From Herbiconiux oxytropis (lineage in GTDB: Bacteria; Actinomycetota; Actinomycetes; Actinomycetales; Microbacteriaceae): a DNA stretch of 64,000 nt. Under the pieces are notes generated by a model that saw nothing but the letters and a program-made list of their open reading frames with translations, was not told the origin of the DNA and did not search any database. The DNA lies in contig NZ_JANLCK010000011.1 in the NCBI RefSeq assembly GCF_024979315.1, positions 1-64,000 of the forward strand, in the 5' to 3' direction. Both the position numbers and the translations under genes were made by a program. Positions 48,425-56,118 of this stretch are shown one piece after another (position 1 is the stretch's first letter; each line of letters begins with the position of its first letter).

Positions 48425-48589
48425 ATGCTGTTCTTCGTCGTCGTCCTCACCGGGCTCGTGCTGTGGGCGGTCTTCGCGGCCGTCGTCGCCACCACGAGCG
48501 ACACCGACCGGCACACCCATCACCACGCGGATGCCGACACGTGGCACCTGGGTACCGCCGAGCACGCGGCATCCGGGACCCGGGACTGA
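48425..48589 (+). CDS. Small single-helix membrane protein
   Basis: 54 residues: one transmembrane helix (LFFVVVLTGLVLWAVFAAVV) and a histidine-rich C-terminal tail (DRHTHHHADADTWH) that could bind metal. ATG 48425 has GGAAGG about 10 nt upstream; a GTG at 48416 or 48368 is also possible. Function unknown. Confidence 0.55.
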   Translation: MLFFVVVLTGLVLWAVFAAVVATTSDTDRHTHHHADADTWHLGTAEHAASGTRD

Positions 48590-48646
48590 TCCGCGGGCTC
48601 CGAGGCTCCGGGAGGATCGGGGAAAGACGATCCGGGAGGTCAGGCC

Positions 48647-49012
48647 ATGTCGGAAGTGTGGTGCATCGTGAGCGAGGACAACGTCGGCGGGAGGGCTCTC
48701 GCCGAGGCCCTGCTCGAGGAGTCGCAGGAGGTCGCCGTGCTCTCGCGCGACGTCGAGCCGTTCGCGTTGCTCGTCAACTCCTACGCCGACTCGATCGTGC
48801 CGGCCGAGCTCCGGCACGCCGACCTGCCCACCATCACCGAGGCGCTCACCTGCATCGAGCAGAGCCTCCCGGCCGTCGACGTCGTCGCCCTGGTGGGCGC
48901 AGACGACGACGAGCGGATGCGCGCGGCCGGCGACTTCCTGCTCGCCAGGTGGCCGGAGGCGGAGCTGGTCATCGTGTCGGCGGCCCGGCCGCTTGCGGCC
49001 GTCACGGCCTGA
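48647..49012 (+). CDS. Hypothetical protein with a Rossmann-like start
   Basis: 121 residues. Begins SEVWCIVSEDNVGGRALAEA, an alternating strand-helix pattern, and continues with VVALVGADDDERMRAAGDFL and ELVIVSAARPLAAV. Resembles a flavodoxin- or NAD-binding half-domain, but no cofactor motif is complete. No signal peptide. Function unknown. Confidence 0.6.
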   Translation: MSEVWCIVSEDNVGGRALAEALLEESQEVAVLSRDVEPFALLVNSYADSIVPAELRHADLPTITEALTCIEQSLPAVDVVALVGADDDERMRAAGDFLLARWPEAELVIVSAARPLAAVTA

Positions 49013-49034
49013 TCAGCGGCGCGACCCAGCCGGT

Positions 49035-49628
49035 CTAGACGGGCGCAGCGGCGCCGGAGCGAGGGCGATGCGCTGCCGCCCGACGCTCGGCCAGGTGGAG
49101 GCGCTTGGGGTCGTGCAGGAGCACCTCGTCGGGCGCCCGCAGCCGATCGATCAGCACCTCCAGCAGCGGATGCCGCTCGAACCCGGCAGGTTGCTGCAAC
49201 GGTGCCGCAGAGAGTGCCCGGGACGGCTTCCGGCGCACCGACGCCCACGCCGCGATGCCTCCCGCGACAGCGGGCACCGGCACGATCCAGAGCACCACCC
49301 AGAGCTCGGGCACGAGCGCGACGGCCGTCACGATGGCCGCGACCACCACGAACAGCGCGGCGCCGATCCCGACGAGCACCGACCCGAGCCGGGTCGGCAG
49401 GAGGCGCGCGCCGTTCCGCCAGCCGAGGGCCGCGCCCACCGCGGAGCAGGCCGCGAGGAGGAGGGCGATCTGCACGCCGAGGACGAGGAACGACCCCGAG
49501 AACCCGAGATCGGCCTTGGCCGACAGCACCACGACGGCCTGGATCGAGAGGAAGCTGGAGAGGAAGGTCGCGACTCCCCCGGCGGTGGAAAAGCGCAGGA
49601 CCGCCCGCCTGTGTGACTCCGTTGTCAT
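49035..49628 (-). CDS. Four-helix membrane protein
   Basis: 197 residues with about four transmembrane helices (VATFLSSFLSIQAVVVL, LVLGVQIALLLAACSAVGAA, VLVGIGAALFVVVAAIV, LWVVLWIVPVPAVAGGIAAW) and a basic cytoplasmic tail of about 60 residues. Not recognised. ATG 49628 has no strong ribosome site. It ends 129 bp before nothing in particular; the tRNA-Cys gene is upstream on the other strand. Confidence 0.62.
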   Translation of the reverse strand: MTTESHRRAVLRFSTAGGVATFLSSFLSIQAVVVLSAKADLGFSGSFLVLGVQIALLLAACSAVGAALGWRNGARLLPTRLGSVLVGIGAALFVVVAAIVTAVALVPELWVVLWIVPVPAVAGGIAAWASVRRKPSRALSAAPLQQPAGFERHPLLEVLIDRLRAPDEVLLHDPKRLHLAERRAAAHRPRSGAAAPV

Positions 49629-49763
49629 GTCCCTACCCTGGCACGACCTCCCTGGCCACCGCCAGCGCCGCCGCTGCCCCGCCGAGGGCCGCCGGGACGA
49701 GCACGGGGGTTCGTAACAATGCCGATCGCCGCCGCAACGTCGACTAGGGTCGTGGAGCACCCC

Positions 49764-49837
49764 GGCGCCTTGGCGGAGTGGCTACGCAGCGGTCTGCAAA
49801 ACCGTGTACACGGGTTCGAATCCCGTAGGTGCCTCCA
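49764..49837 (+). tRNA. tRNA-Cys (anticodon GCA)
   Basis: Acceptor GGCGCCT pairs with AGGTGCC (one wobble). Anticodon loop CTGCAAA gives GCA, discriminator base is T73 (the cysteine identity base), and CCA is encoded. The T-arm is CGGG-TTCGAAT-CCCG. Lies between two minus-strand membrane-protein genes. Confidence 0.97.
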
Positions 49838-49848
49838 CGAACCGACCT

Positions 49849-50421
49849 CTACCCGCGGGCCGCCCGGTCCGCTCGCACCCGAGGGCCGGCTGCCCGCCGG
49901 TCGCGCAGCAGCTGCACCGTGTAGTCGAGGTTCGCGATGGCGTGCAGCAGCACCGCCACACCCACCCACGCCAGCCCGAACAGCACGAGCGCGCCGTTCG
50001 TGGGTGCGAGCCATTCGATCAGGAGCAGCAGCGGGAACCCCACCATGAGCAGCACGGTGCGGAGCCGCCCGATGACGCGCACGGGCACGATGCCGGGCTT
50101 CGTGACGAGCACGGTGACGCCGAGCAGCAGATCGGCCACGAGCAGCACGGCCGCCATCCACATCGGGACGATCCCGGCCGCGACGAGCGTCACGCACACC
50201 GCGAACTGGCTCACCCTGTCGGCGATCGGGTCGAGCTTCTTGCCGAGATCGGTGGTGAGGTCGAAGCGGCGCGCGATGAAGCCGTCGGCCCAGTCGGTGA
50301 TGCCGAGCACGATCAGCACGACGAGCGCCCAGAACGGGCTCTCCCAGACCAGCAGCACCACGACGAACAACGGTGTCAGGACGACGAGGCGCCCGATCGA
50401 GATGGTGTTGGGGACGTTCAC
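49849..50421 (-). CDS. CDP-alcohol phosphatidyltransferase (PgsA-like)
   Basis: 190 residues, integral membrane. The CDP-OH-P motif reads DG-x2-AR-x8-G-x3-D-x3-D (DGFIARRFDLTTDLGKKLDP then IAD). It joins a CDP-diacylglycerol to an alcohol, most likely glycerol-3-phosphate or inositol phosphate; the acceptor is not certain. The GTG start overlaps the preceding small gene's stop by 4 bp (GTGA). Confidence 0.88.
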   Translation of the reverse strand: MNVPNTISIGRLVVLTPLFVVVLLVWESPFWALVVLIVLGITDWADGFIARRFDLTTDLGKKLDPIADRVSQFAVCVTLVAAGIVPMWMAAVLLVADLLLGVTVLVTKPGIVPVRVIGRLRTVLLMVGFPLLLLIEWLAPTNGALVLFGLAWVGVAVLLHAIANLDYTVQLLRDRRAAGPRVRADRAARG

Positions 50422-50633
50422 GCGTCGGGAAGCGGCTCGGTCGTCACGATCGTGCCGGTCCAGCCGGGCTGGGCGGCGATGATCCCGATGAGCTCGGCGT
50501 TGAGGTAGAGCGTTCCCCCGTCGGCGCCCGCCTGATGGAAATAGGAGTCGGCGAACACCATGTCGCTCAGCACGACCTTCACGCCGGGATAGGTCTGCAC
50601 GATGCGCGCGATGGCGCGTTCCGGGTCGGGCAT
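50418..50633 (-). CDS. Small hypothetical protein coupled to the phosphatidyltransferase
   Basis: 71 residues with a mixed alpha/beta pattern (AIARIVQTYPGVKVVLSDMV, then LYLNAELIGIIAAQPG). No membrane segment. AAGGAGAGG gives a strong ribosome site. It overlaps the next gene by 4 bp, suggesting a joint role, perhaps in regulating the membrane enzyme; no family recognised. Confidence 0.6.
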   Translation of the reverse strand: MPDPERAIARIVQTYPGVKVVLSDMVFADSYFHQAGADGGTLYLNAELIGIIAAQPGWTGTIVTTEPLPDA

Positions 50634-50686
50634 GACCTCTCCTTTCGCTAGCCTGGGACCAGCTTACTTCGAGGGGGTATCCGGCA

Positions 50687-51019
50687 ATGGAGTTCCAGAC
50701 CGAATCGATCGGTGACGACATCGTCGTCATCCGTGGCGACGGGCGGTTGAACATGGTCTCGGGCCCCGCCCTCCGGGAGGCGGTCAAGCGCTCGGTCGAG
50801 GCCGGGCGCGCGCGCGTCGTCGTCGACCTCAGCCGCATCCCCTTCATGGACTCCTCCGGCCTCGGCGCCCTCATCGCCGGCCTCAAGACCGCCAGGGAGA
50901 AGGGCGGCGACCTCCGGATCGTGCGGCCATCGACGCAGGTCTCGATGGTGCTGAAGCTCTCCAACGTCGACAGGATCCTGCCCGCCTTCGACAGCACCGA
51001 GGAGGCCTACCGTGACTGA
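50687..51019 (+). CDS. STAS-domain anti-sigma factor antagonist
   Basis: 110 residues, SpoIIAA/RsbV-like. The phosphorylation site is the DSSGLG motif at residues 55-60. When dephosphorylated it binds the kinase encoded next and frees a sigma factor. The gene overlaps the kinase gene by 8 bp. A TAGCCT -10 lies at 50648-50653. Confidence 0.92.
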   Translation: MEFQTESIGDDIVVIRGDGRLNMVSGPALREAVKRSVEAGRARVVVDLSRIPFMDSSGLGALIAGLKTAREKGGDLRIVRPSTQVSMVLKLSNVDRILPAFDSTEEAYRD

Positions 51020-51431
51020 GGAGCGCCAGAACCTCGTCTTCAGCGCACCGCCGGACGACGTGGACGCCGTGCACGAGTTCCTCGAGACCGTGTGGGAGGC
51101 GAACCCCGGGGTGAGCGAGTTCGACCGGATGGCGTTCGAGACCGCCCTCATCGAGCTCGCCTCCAACGTCATCCAGCACGCCGCGGGCGAGGGCGGCGTC
51201 ACGTGCGTGCTGACGGTCGACGCCGACGAGAACGGCCTCTCGGCGTCGCTCGCCGACACCGCGGATGCGGGCGGCATCGTGCTCATGGACCGCTCGATGC
51301 CCGACGAGCTGAGCGAGTCCGGCCGCGGCATCGCGCTCATCCAGGCGCTCGTCGACGACCTCCGCTACGAGCGGGTCGACGAGCGCAACGTGTGGTCGAT
51401 CAGCCGCGCGCGGGAGTCCGGCGGCAGCTGA
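51012..51431 (+). CDS. RsbW-like anti-sigma serine kinase
   Basis: 139 residues, HATPase_c_2. N-box FETALIELASNVIQHA, later G-box ESGRGIALIQALVDDL. It would phosphorylate the STAS protein and sequester a sigma factor. GTG start at 51012 inside the STAS gene end. No sigma gene lies next to it. Its end is 3 bp from the convergent PP2C gene. Confidence 0.9.
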   Translation: MTEERQNLVFSAPPDDVDAVHEFLETVWEANPGVSEFDRMAFETALIELASNVIQHAAGEGGVTCVLTVDADENGLSASLADTADAGGIVLMDRSMPDELSESGRGIALIQALVDDLRYERVDERNVWSISRARESGGS

Positions 51432-51434
51432 CCC

Positions 51435-52634
51435 TCAGCTCCTGCGGAAGACGATCACGGCGGTGACGTCGTCGTCGCCGCCACCGCTGCCGGCGACCAG
51501 CGCCGAGATCGTCTCCGCCGCCGCAGCCGGCGACTCGGAGCCCGCCACGATGGCGGTGATGTCGTCGAGCGAGTCGAGCGTGCCGTCGTAGAGGTCGAGG
51601 AGCCCGTCGGTGAAGGTGATCAGCCGGTCCCCCGGCGCGAGCGTCGTCTCGGCGGCCGTCCACAGGCCGTCCTGCACGATGCCGATCGGCAGCCCGGTGG
51701 CGTCGAGCCGCTCGTAGCCACCGTCCGGGTGCACCACGACGCTGAGCCCGTGACCGGCGTCGGCGAAGCGGATGCGTCCGCTCGCGGTGTCGATGCGGGC
51801 GTGGAAGAGGGTGGCGAACGAACCGGTCTGGCCGAGGTCGTTCGCGAGCTGCGCGTTCACGTGCTCGATCGCCTCCACTACGTCGAAACCCGTCTGCGAC
51901 TGGAACGCCGCGCGCACCGTGGCGGCGAGGATGGCCCCGGCGGTGCCCTTGCCCATCACGTCGGCGAGGGTCAGCTCGATGCCGCCCTCCGAGCCGTGCC
52001 AGGAGTAGAAGTCGCCGGCCACCGTGCGCGCGGGGAGGCACACGCCCGCCACCTCGAAGGCGGGGAGCCCCGGCTGCGCCTGCGGCAGCAGTTGCTGCTG
52101 CACCTCGGCGGCGCGGTCGAGGTCGGCGGAGTCCTGCAGTTCGCGCTCCACCCAGTCGCCTAGCTCCTCGAGCAGTCGCTCCTGGTCGGCGCTGAACTCG
52201 CGCGGAGCCGTGTCGACGAGGCACAGCGTGCCCACGCGGTGGTCGTCGCCGAGGCTGAGCGGGCGTCCGGCGTAGAAGCGGATGTGCCGCTCCCCCGTGA
52301 CGGTGTCGCGCCACGAGAAGCGGTCGTCCTTCGTCGCATCCGGCACCACGAGGATCTCGGGGCGCTGGATGGTGATGTCGCAGAACGACTGCGAACGCGG
52401 GCTGAACGGCTCCGCATCCTTCGGCTGGGGCGACTTCGTGAACTGCCGCGTCGCGTCGAGCAGGTTGATCTCGGCCACCGGAACGGCGAACAGCTCGCGG
52501 GCGATGCGGGTGATGCGGTCGAATCGCTCCTCGCCTGGTGTGGCGAAGAGGTTGAGCCGCTCCACCGCCGCGATCCGCAGCTGCTCGAAGCGCTCCCGAT
52601 CGATGGCCTCGTCGTCGATCCCTGTTTCACCCAT
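51435..52634 (-). CDS. GAF-PP2C (RsbU/SpoIIE-type) phosphatase
   Basis: 399 residues. N-terminal GAF domain (about residues 25-165, RFDRITRIARELFAVPVAEI) and C-terminal SpoIIE-type PP2C domain with GDFYSW, LADVMGKG and FTDGLLDLYDG metal-site motifs. It likely dephosphorylates the STAS protein in response to a signal sensed by GAF. ATG 52634 is preceded by TACGCT at 7 nt and no ribosome site: leaderless. Convergent with the RsbW-like gene. Confidence 0.9.
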   Translation of the reverse strand: MGETGIDDEAIDRERFEQLRIAAVERLNLFATPGEERFDRITRIARELFAVPVAEINLLDATRQFTKSPQPKDAEPFSPRSQSFCDITIQRPEILVVPDATKDDRFSWRDTVTGERHIRFYAGRPLSLGDDHRVGTLCLVDTAPREFSADQERLLEELGDWVERELQDSADLDRAAEVQQQLLPQAQPGLPAFEVAGVCLPARTVAGDFYSWHGSEGGIELTLADVMGKGTAGAILAATVRAAFQSQTGFDVVEAIEHVNAQLANDLGQTGSFATLFHARIDTASGRIRFADAGHGLSVVVHPDGGYERLDATGLPIGIVQDGLWTAAETTLAPGDRLITFTDGLLDLYDGTLDSLDDITAIVAGSESPAAAAETISALVAGSGGGDDDVTAVIVFRRS

Positions 52635-52641
52635 GACTGCC

Positions 52642-52647
52642 AGCGTA
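52642..52647 (-). promoter_or_regulatory. -10 box TACGCT of a leaderless gene
   Basis: TACGCT on the minus strand lies 7 nt before ATG 52634. Confidence 0.45.
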
Positions 52648-52672
52648 GTCAAGCCCTTGTGCTCCGGTGGGA

Positions 52673-52697
52673 CGGATGCCGCCGCTCAGGGCATCCG
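52673..52697 (-). terminator. Hairpin at the end of the DUF385 gene
   Basis: CGGATGCC (52673-52680) and GGCATCCG (52690-52697), 8-bp perfect arms with a 9-nt loop, spanning the stop codon of the DUF385 gene and just upstream of the PP2C promoter. Confidence 0.45.
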
Positions 52698-53171
52698 GGT
52701 GAGGCGGAAGATGCGGAGCGTGCGGCCCGAGGCGCGCTCGTAGCCGCGGTAGCCCGGCCACTGCGCCTCGATGAAGGCCCAGACGGCTTCCCTCTCGTCG
52801 TCGCCCACGAGCTCGGCGCGCACGCGGATGCTCCGGCGCCCCACCTCGACGACCGCGTCGGGATGGGCGATCAGGTTGGCACTCCAGGCGGGATGGTTCT
52901 CTCCGGCGAAGTTGCTGCCGGTCACGAGCAGCGCGCCGTCCGGCTCAGGGCAGTACATGAGCTCGGTGGAGCGGGGCAGCCCGCTCCTCGCTCCGGTCGT
53001 GTGCAGCACGAGCGAGGGCACGAGCACGCCGCTGAGAGGCCGGCCGCCTCGGTTCAGGACCTTCCAGACGCGCTCGAGCGGTGGCATGACGGCCGGCCCG
53101 AACCGCCGGAAGAACCGGGAGCGCGAGAATCTCGCCACGGCCCTGCGGATGCCGCGCTGGAGCGATGCCAT
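52686..53171 (-). CDS. DUF385 / deazaflavin-dependent nitroreductase family protein
   Basis: 161 residues with the split-barrel signature LHTTGARSGLPRSTELMY and HPAWSANLIAHPDAVVEV. Such proteins bind F420 or FMN and reduce diverse substrates; F420 is made by many actinobacteria. ATG at 53171. Substrate unknown. Confidence 0.85.
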   Translation of the reverse strand: MASLQRGIRRAVARFSRSRFFRRFGPAVMPPLERVWKVLNRGGRPLSGVLVPSLVLHTTGARSGLPRSTELMYCPEPDGALLVTGSNFAGENHPAWSANLIAHPDAVVEVGRRSIRVRAELVGDDEREAVWAFIEAQWPGYRGYERASGRTLRIFRLTRMP

Positions 53172-53211
53172 ACAACCATCCTGCACCGCGCGATCGTGGG
53201 CAACCGTCGGA

Positions 53212-54213
53212 TCAGTACCAGTTGACCGACTGCGAGTGCGACCACGCGGAGCACGGGGTGCCGTAGCCGCGCGAGATGTAGTCGAGCCCCCAGGTGATCT
53301 GCGTGACAGCGTTGGTGGCCCAGTCGTCGGCGACCGACGCCATCTTGCTGCCGGGCAGCGACTGCGGGATGCCGTAGGCACCGCTCGAGGCGTTCTCGGC
53401 CTGGTAGTTCCAGCCGGACTCCTTGGTCCAGAGGGAGTCGAGGCACTGCATCTGGTCGCTGCCCCAGCCGCGCTCGGCCACGAGGTCGGCGGCCACGGCG
53501 CGGGCGCCGTCCGGCGTGTTCGCCAGGGCGAGGCGCTCGGCAGCGGCCTGCGCTGCCGCTTCCGCCTCAGCGGCAGCAGCGGCTTCGGCGGCAGCAGCGG
53601 CGGCGGCCGCCTCAGCCGCAGCGTCGGCGACGGCCTTGTCGACGGCCGCGGCCTGCACGGTGGCCGCACCGGTGTGCACGGCGGCGGCGGTGGTGAGGGT
53701 CTGCACGGTCGTCGTGTCGAGGTAGGCGTAGTTCGCGAGCGACGCCAAGGAGGCCACGAGCGGGGCGGTGTCGACTTTGCCCGCCACCGCGCCGAGTGTC
53801 GCGTTGCCGGCATCGAGTGCTGCTGCGGCCCGGGCGTCGGCCTTCTCCGAGGCGCGCACGAAGAAGGCGGAGGAGCCGTCGGCAGGAGCGTCGGCCGAGG
53901 CCGTCGACACCACGCGGGTGCCCGTGACGCTCTCGGCGTGCGCCATGAGGGGGTTCGTGAAGGCGCCGCCGGTCACGAGGAGGCCCGCCACGAGGGTGGC
54001 GGCGACGGGAGCGATCGCGGCGCGACCGCGGTGGCCGGAGCCGCGGACCGAGCGGGCCTCCGCCTCCCGGGCGTCGCGGAGCGAGCGGCGCGTGGGGTGG
54101 CCCGCGGCCGCGGTGCCGGGGGTGGAGGTGCTGCGGGTTGCGGGGGTGCTGCCGGGGGCGGGCGTGCCGGTGGTGGCGGATGTCTCAGGCCGTGCGGGTG
54201 GAGCCGGGTTCAT
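53212..54213 (-). CDS. Lytic transglycosylase-like cell-wall protein
   Basis: 333 residues. A long N-terminal Thr/Ser/Pro/Arg-rich cytoplasmic region precedes a transmembrane or signal helix (IAPVAATLVAGLLVTGGAFT), an Ala-rich helical stalk of about 60 residues, and a C-terminal transglycosylase-like domain with catalytic Glu in LWTKESGWNY, and QSLPGSKMAS. Secreted actinobacterial SLT/aggregation-promoting-factor type protein, cleaving peptidoglycan. AGGGAAG precedes the ATG. Confidence 0.82.
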   Translation of the reverse strand: MNPAPPARPETSATTGTPAPGSTPATRSTSTPGTAAAGHPTRRSLRDAREAEARSVRGSGHRGRAAIAPVAATLVAGLLVTGGAFTNPLMAHAESVTGTRVVSTASADAPADGSSAFFVRASEKADARAAAALDAGNATLGAVAGKVDTAPLVASLASLANYAYLDTTTVQTLTTAAAVHTGAATVQAAAVDKAVADAAAEAAAAAAAAEAAAAAEAEAAAQAAAERLALANTPDGARAVAADLVAERGWGSDQMQCLDSLWTKESGWNYQAENASSGAYGIPQSLPGSKMASVADDWATNAVTQITWGLDYISRGYGTPCSAWSHSQSVNWY

Positions 54214-54484
54214 GTCTTCCCTGGGTTCAGGCCACCTGGGTGTGCCTCGGCCGGACGGCGCGGGGGCGCGCGGGTGCGCCAGGCGGGGCGGTGGCGGTGA
54301 CGGTCGGTGTCGGGTCACGGTGGAGCCACGGCGTCGATGGGTCGATCCGGGCTTCGATGTGTCGTTCGGGGCAGACCGCACCTGGTCACCCGCTCGAACG
54401 ATTGAAGCCACAAGTATGTGCGCGGTTTCTGGGAGAAGACTCCATGCGCCGCTATCGATACACCTGAGCGTCGAGGATGGGCGC

Positions 54485-55225
54485 ATGACTTCGGGATACA
54501 CCGCTCGCCAGGTGCGCGACGCCGAGGCGCCGCATCTGGCCGCAGGAGAACCGCTCATGCAGCGTGCCGCTCACGGCCTGGCGACCGAGATCCGGCGCGT
54601 GCTCGACGGGGCATCCGCTGCATCGGCGGGGCGGGGCCGGCCCCCGGCCGGAGGCGTGCTCCTGCTAGTCGGGTCGGGCGACAACGGCGGCGACGCCCTG
54701 TTCGCGGGTGCCGAACTGGCGGCCTCCGGTGTCGAGGTGCGCGCGATCGGCGTCGGCAGCAGAATGCACGAGGCCGGGAGCGAGGCGGCCCACGCCGCCG
54801 GCGTGCGGTTCGTGGAGACCGCGCCGGAAGCACCGCCCGGTCTCCCCGCCCTCCTCCGGGAGACGGCGGTGATCGTCGACGGCATCCTCGGCACCGGCAC
54901 CACCGCCGACAGCCCTGCCCTCCGCGGTGCAGCGCGCGAGGTCGTCCACGGCATCCGTGCCGAGCTGGCGGCGCTGTCGCGCGAGCTCCCCGAGGGCGTG
55001 ACAGGACCCCTCGTGGTGGCGGTCGACATCCCGAGCGGGATCGACCCTGACTCCGGCGAGACGGCCGACGACATTGTGCTGCCCGCCGACCTCACCGTGA
55101 CCTTCGGCGGCGTGAAGGCGGGGCTGCTGCGCGGGCACGGCGCCCGGCTGGCCGGCGAGGTCGTGCTCGTCGAGATCGGCATCGAGGGCGACCTGGCGGC
55201 GGTCGAGCCGGCCGTCCGCACGTGA
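54485..55225 (+). CDS. nnrE: NAD(P)H-hydrate epimerase
   Basis: 246 residues, YjeF N-terminal fold. EPLMQRAAHGLA, then LLVGSGDNGGDALFAG (phosphate-binding loop) and VVAVDIPSGIDPDSGET motifs. It interconverts R- and S-hydrated NAD(P)H to feed NnrD. The usual fused NnrDE is split here: NnrD is at 42384. Start ATG 54485; weak ribosome site. The 270 bp upstream hold no other gene that I can see. Confidence 0.9.
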   Translation: MTSGYTARQVRDAEAPHLAAGEPLMQRAAHGLATEIRRVLDGASAASAGRGRPPAGGVLLLVGSGDNGGDALFAGAELAASGVEVRAIGVGSRMHEAGSEAAHAAGVRFVETAPEAPPGLPALLRETAVIVDGILGTGTTADSPALRGAAREVVHGIRAELAALSRELPEGVTGPLVVAVDIPSGIDPDSGETADDIVLPADLTVTFGGVKAGLLRGHGARLAGEVVLVEIGIEGDLAAVEPAVRT

Positions 55226-55316
55226 TCGAGGGAGCCGGGAGGTTGCGTTTCTGTTGAAGCGGGTCACGATGGTGTGAACAGGACCGCCACCGGGCGGACC
55301 GGTCAGGAGCATCCTC

Positions 55317-55547
55317 ATGAAGAAGATCGCATTGGTCGCCGCTTTCGCACTCGGCTACGTGCTCGGCGCGCGCGCGGGGCGCCGTCGCTACGAGCAGATC
55401 CGCTCGAAGGCCAAGGAGCTGTGGAACGACGAGCACGTACAGTCGGCCGTGCACTCCGCCGGCGACGCGATCGGCACCGCGGCCGGCAAGGTCGGCGACG
55501 TCGTGGGCGACAAGGCCGACGAGCTGCTCCACAAGGCCCGTCGTTGA
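55317..55547 (+). CDS. YtxH-like small membrane protein
   Basis: 76 residues. MKKIALVAAFALGYVLGARA is a membrane helix with a GxxxG-like pattern, followed by an amphipathic basic helix (GRRRYEQIRSKAKELW). Typical of small actinobacterial envelope proteins. Ends with an ATG overlap (TGATG) into the next gene. Confidence 0.75.
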   Translation: MKKIALVAAFALGYVLGARAGRRRYEQIRSKAKELWNDEHVQSAVHSAGDAIGTAAGKVGDVVGDKADELLHKARR

Positions 55548-55972
55548 TGGAGAAGGCCGCCGACACGAAGAAGCGGGCCGGTGTCCCCGGCCCGACGGGG
55601 AATCCTGCCGATGACCAGCTGAGCATTCCCGGGGCCGTGGCCGAGGTCGCACGAGCGGCGATCAAAGCGCGGTCGGTGCAGCCCGACCAGCCGGTGGGCC
55701 CCGACGGTCAGCCGGCGGAAGCACCGCCGAAGCGGAGCCGTCCAGAGCTGAAGGCCGACATCGCGGCCGAGCGCGCCCGGCTCTCCGAGCTCGTGAAGGA
55801 GCTCGAGTACCGCCTCGACGTGGGCGCCCGCACGCGCGAGGTGGTCGAGGACATCAAGGCCGACCCGGTGGAGGGCGTCAAGCGCCACCCCGCCGCGGCC
55901 GTGGGCGCTGTTGTCGTGGTCGCCGCCGTGGGGACGGGCGTCGCCCTCCTCGTGCGGGCCCTGCTGAAGTAG
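55547..55972 (+). CDS. DUF3618 family membrane protein
   Basis: 141 residues. RPELKADIAAERARLSELVK is the DUF3618 signature, then a C-terminal transmembrane helix (AVGAVVVVAAVGTGVALLVR). Usually encoded near YtxH-like and phage-holin-like genes in actinobacteria, as here. Function unknown. Starts in overlap with the previous gene. Confidence 0.82.
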   Translation: MEKAADTKKRAGVPGPTGNPADDQLSIPGAVAEVARAAIKARSVQPDQPVGPDGQPAEAPPKRSRPELKADIAAERARLSELVKELEYRLDVGARTREVVEDIKADPVEGVKRHPAAAVGAVVVVAAVGTGVALLVRALLK

Positions 55973-56035
55973 CGCCGTTCCCGGGTGGCACCGACCTGAC
56001 CCAAGCTGAATCGACGGAGATCGGGCGGTGAGGTC

Positions 56036-56108
56036 GGAGTCGACGGACCGGCGAGGCCCGTCGACTCCAGCCCTCCGTCGACTCCGCCACGGCGGAGTCG
56101 ACGGAGGG
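56036..56108. terminator. Two strong hairpins between convergent genes
   Basis: GGAGTCGACGG/CCGTCGACTCC (56036-56068, 11-nt loop), then CCCTCCGTCGACTCCGCC/GGCGGAGTCGACGGAGGG (56071-56108, perfect 18-bp arms, 2-nt centre). The motif GTCGACTCC and its complement occur four times. Acts as a bidirectional terminator. Confidence 0.75.
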
Positions 56109-56118
56109 CTTCGGATCC

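Noticed and set aside
49764-49837. Integration of a genomic island at the tRNA-Cys gene
   Set aside because: No duplicated 3' tRNA fragment, integrase or change in gene content was seen on either side.
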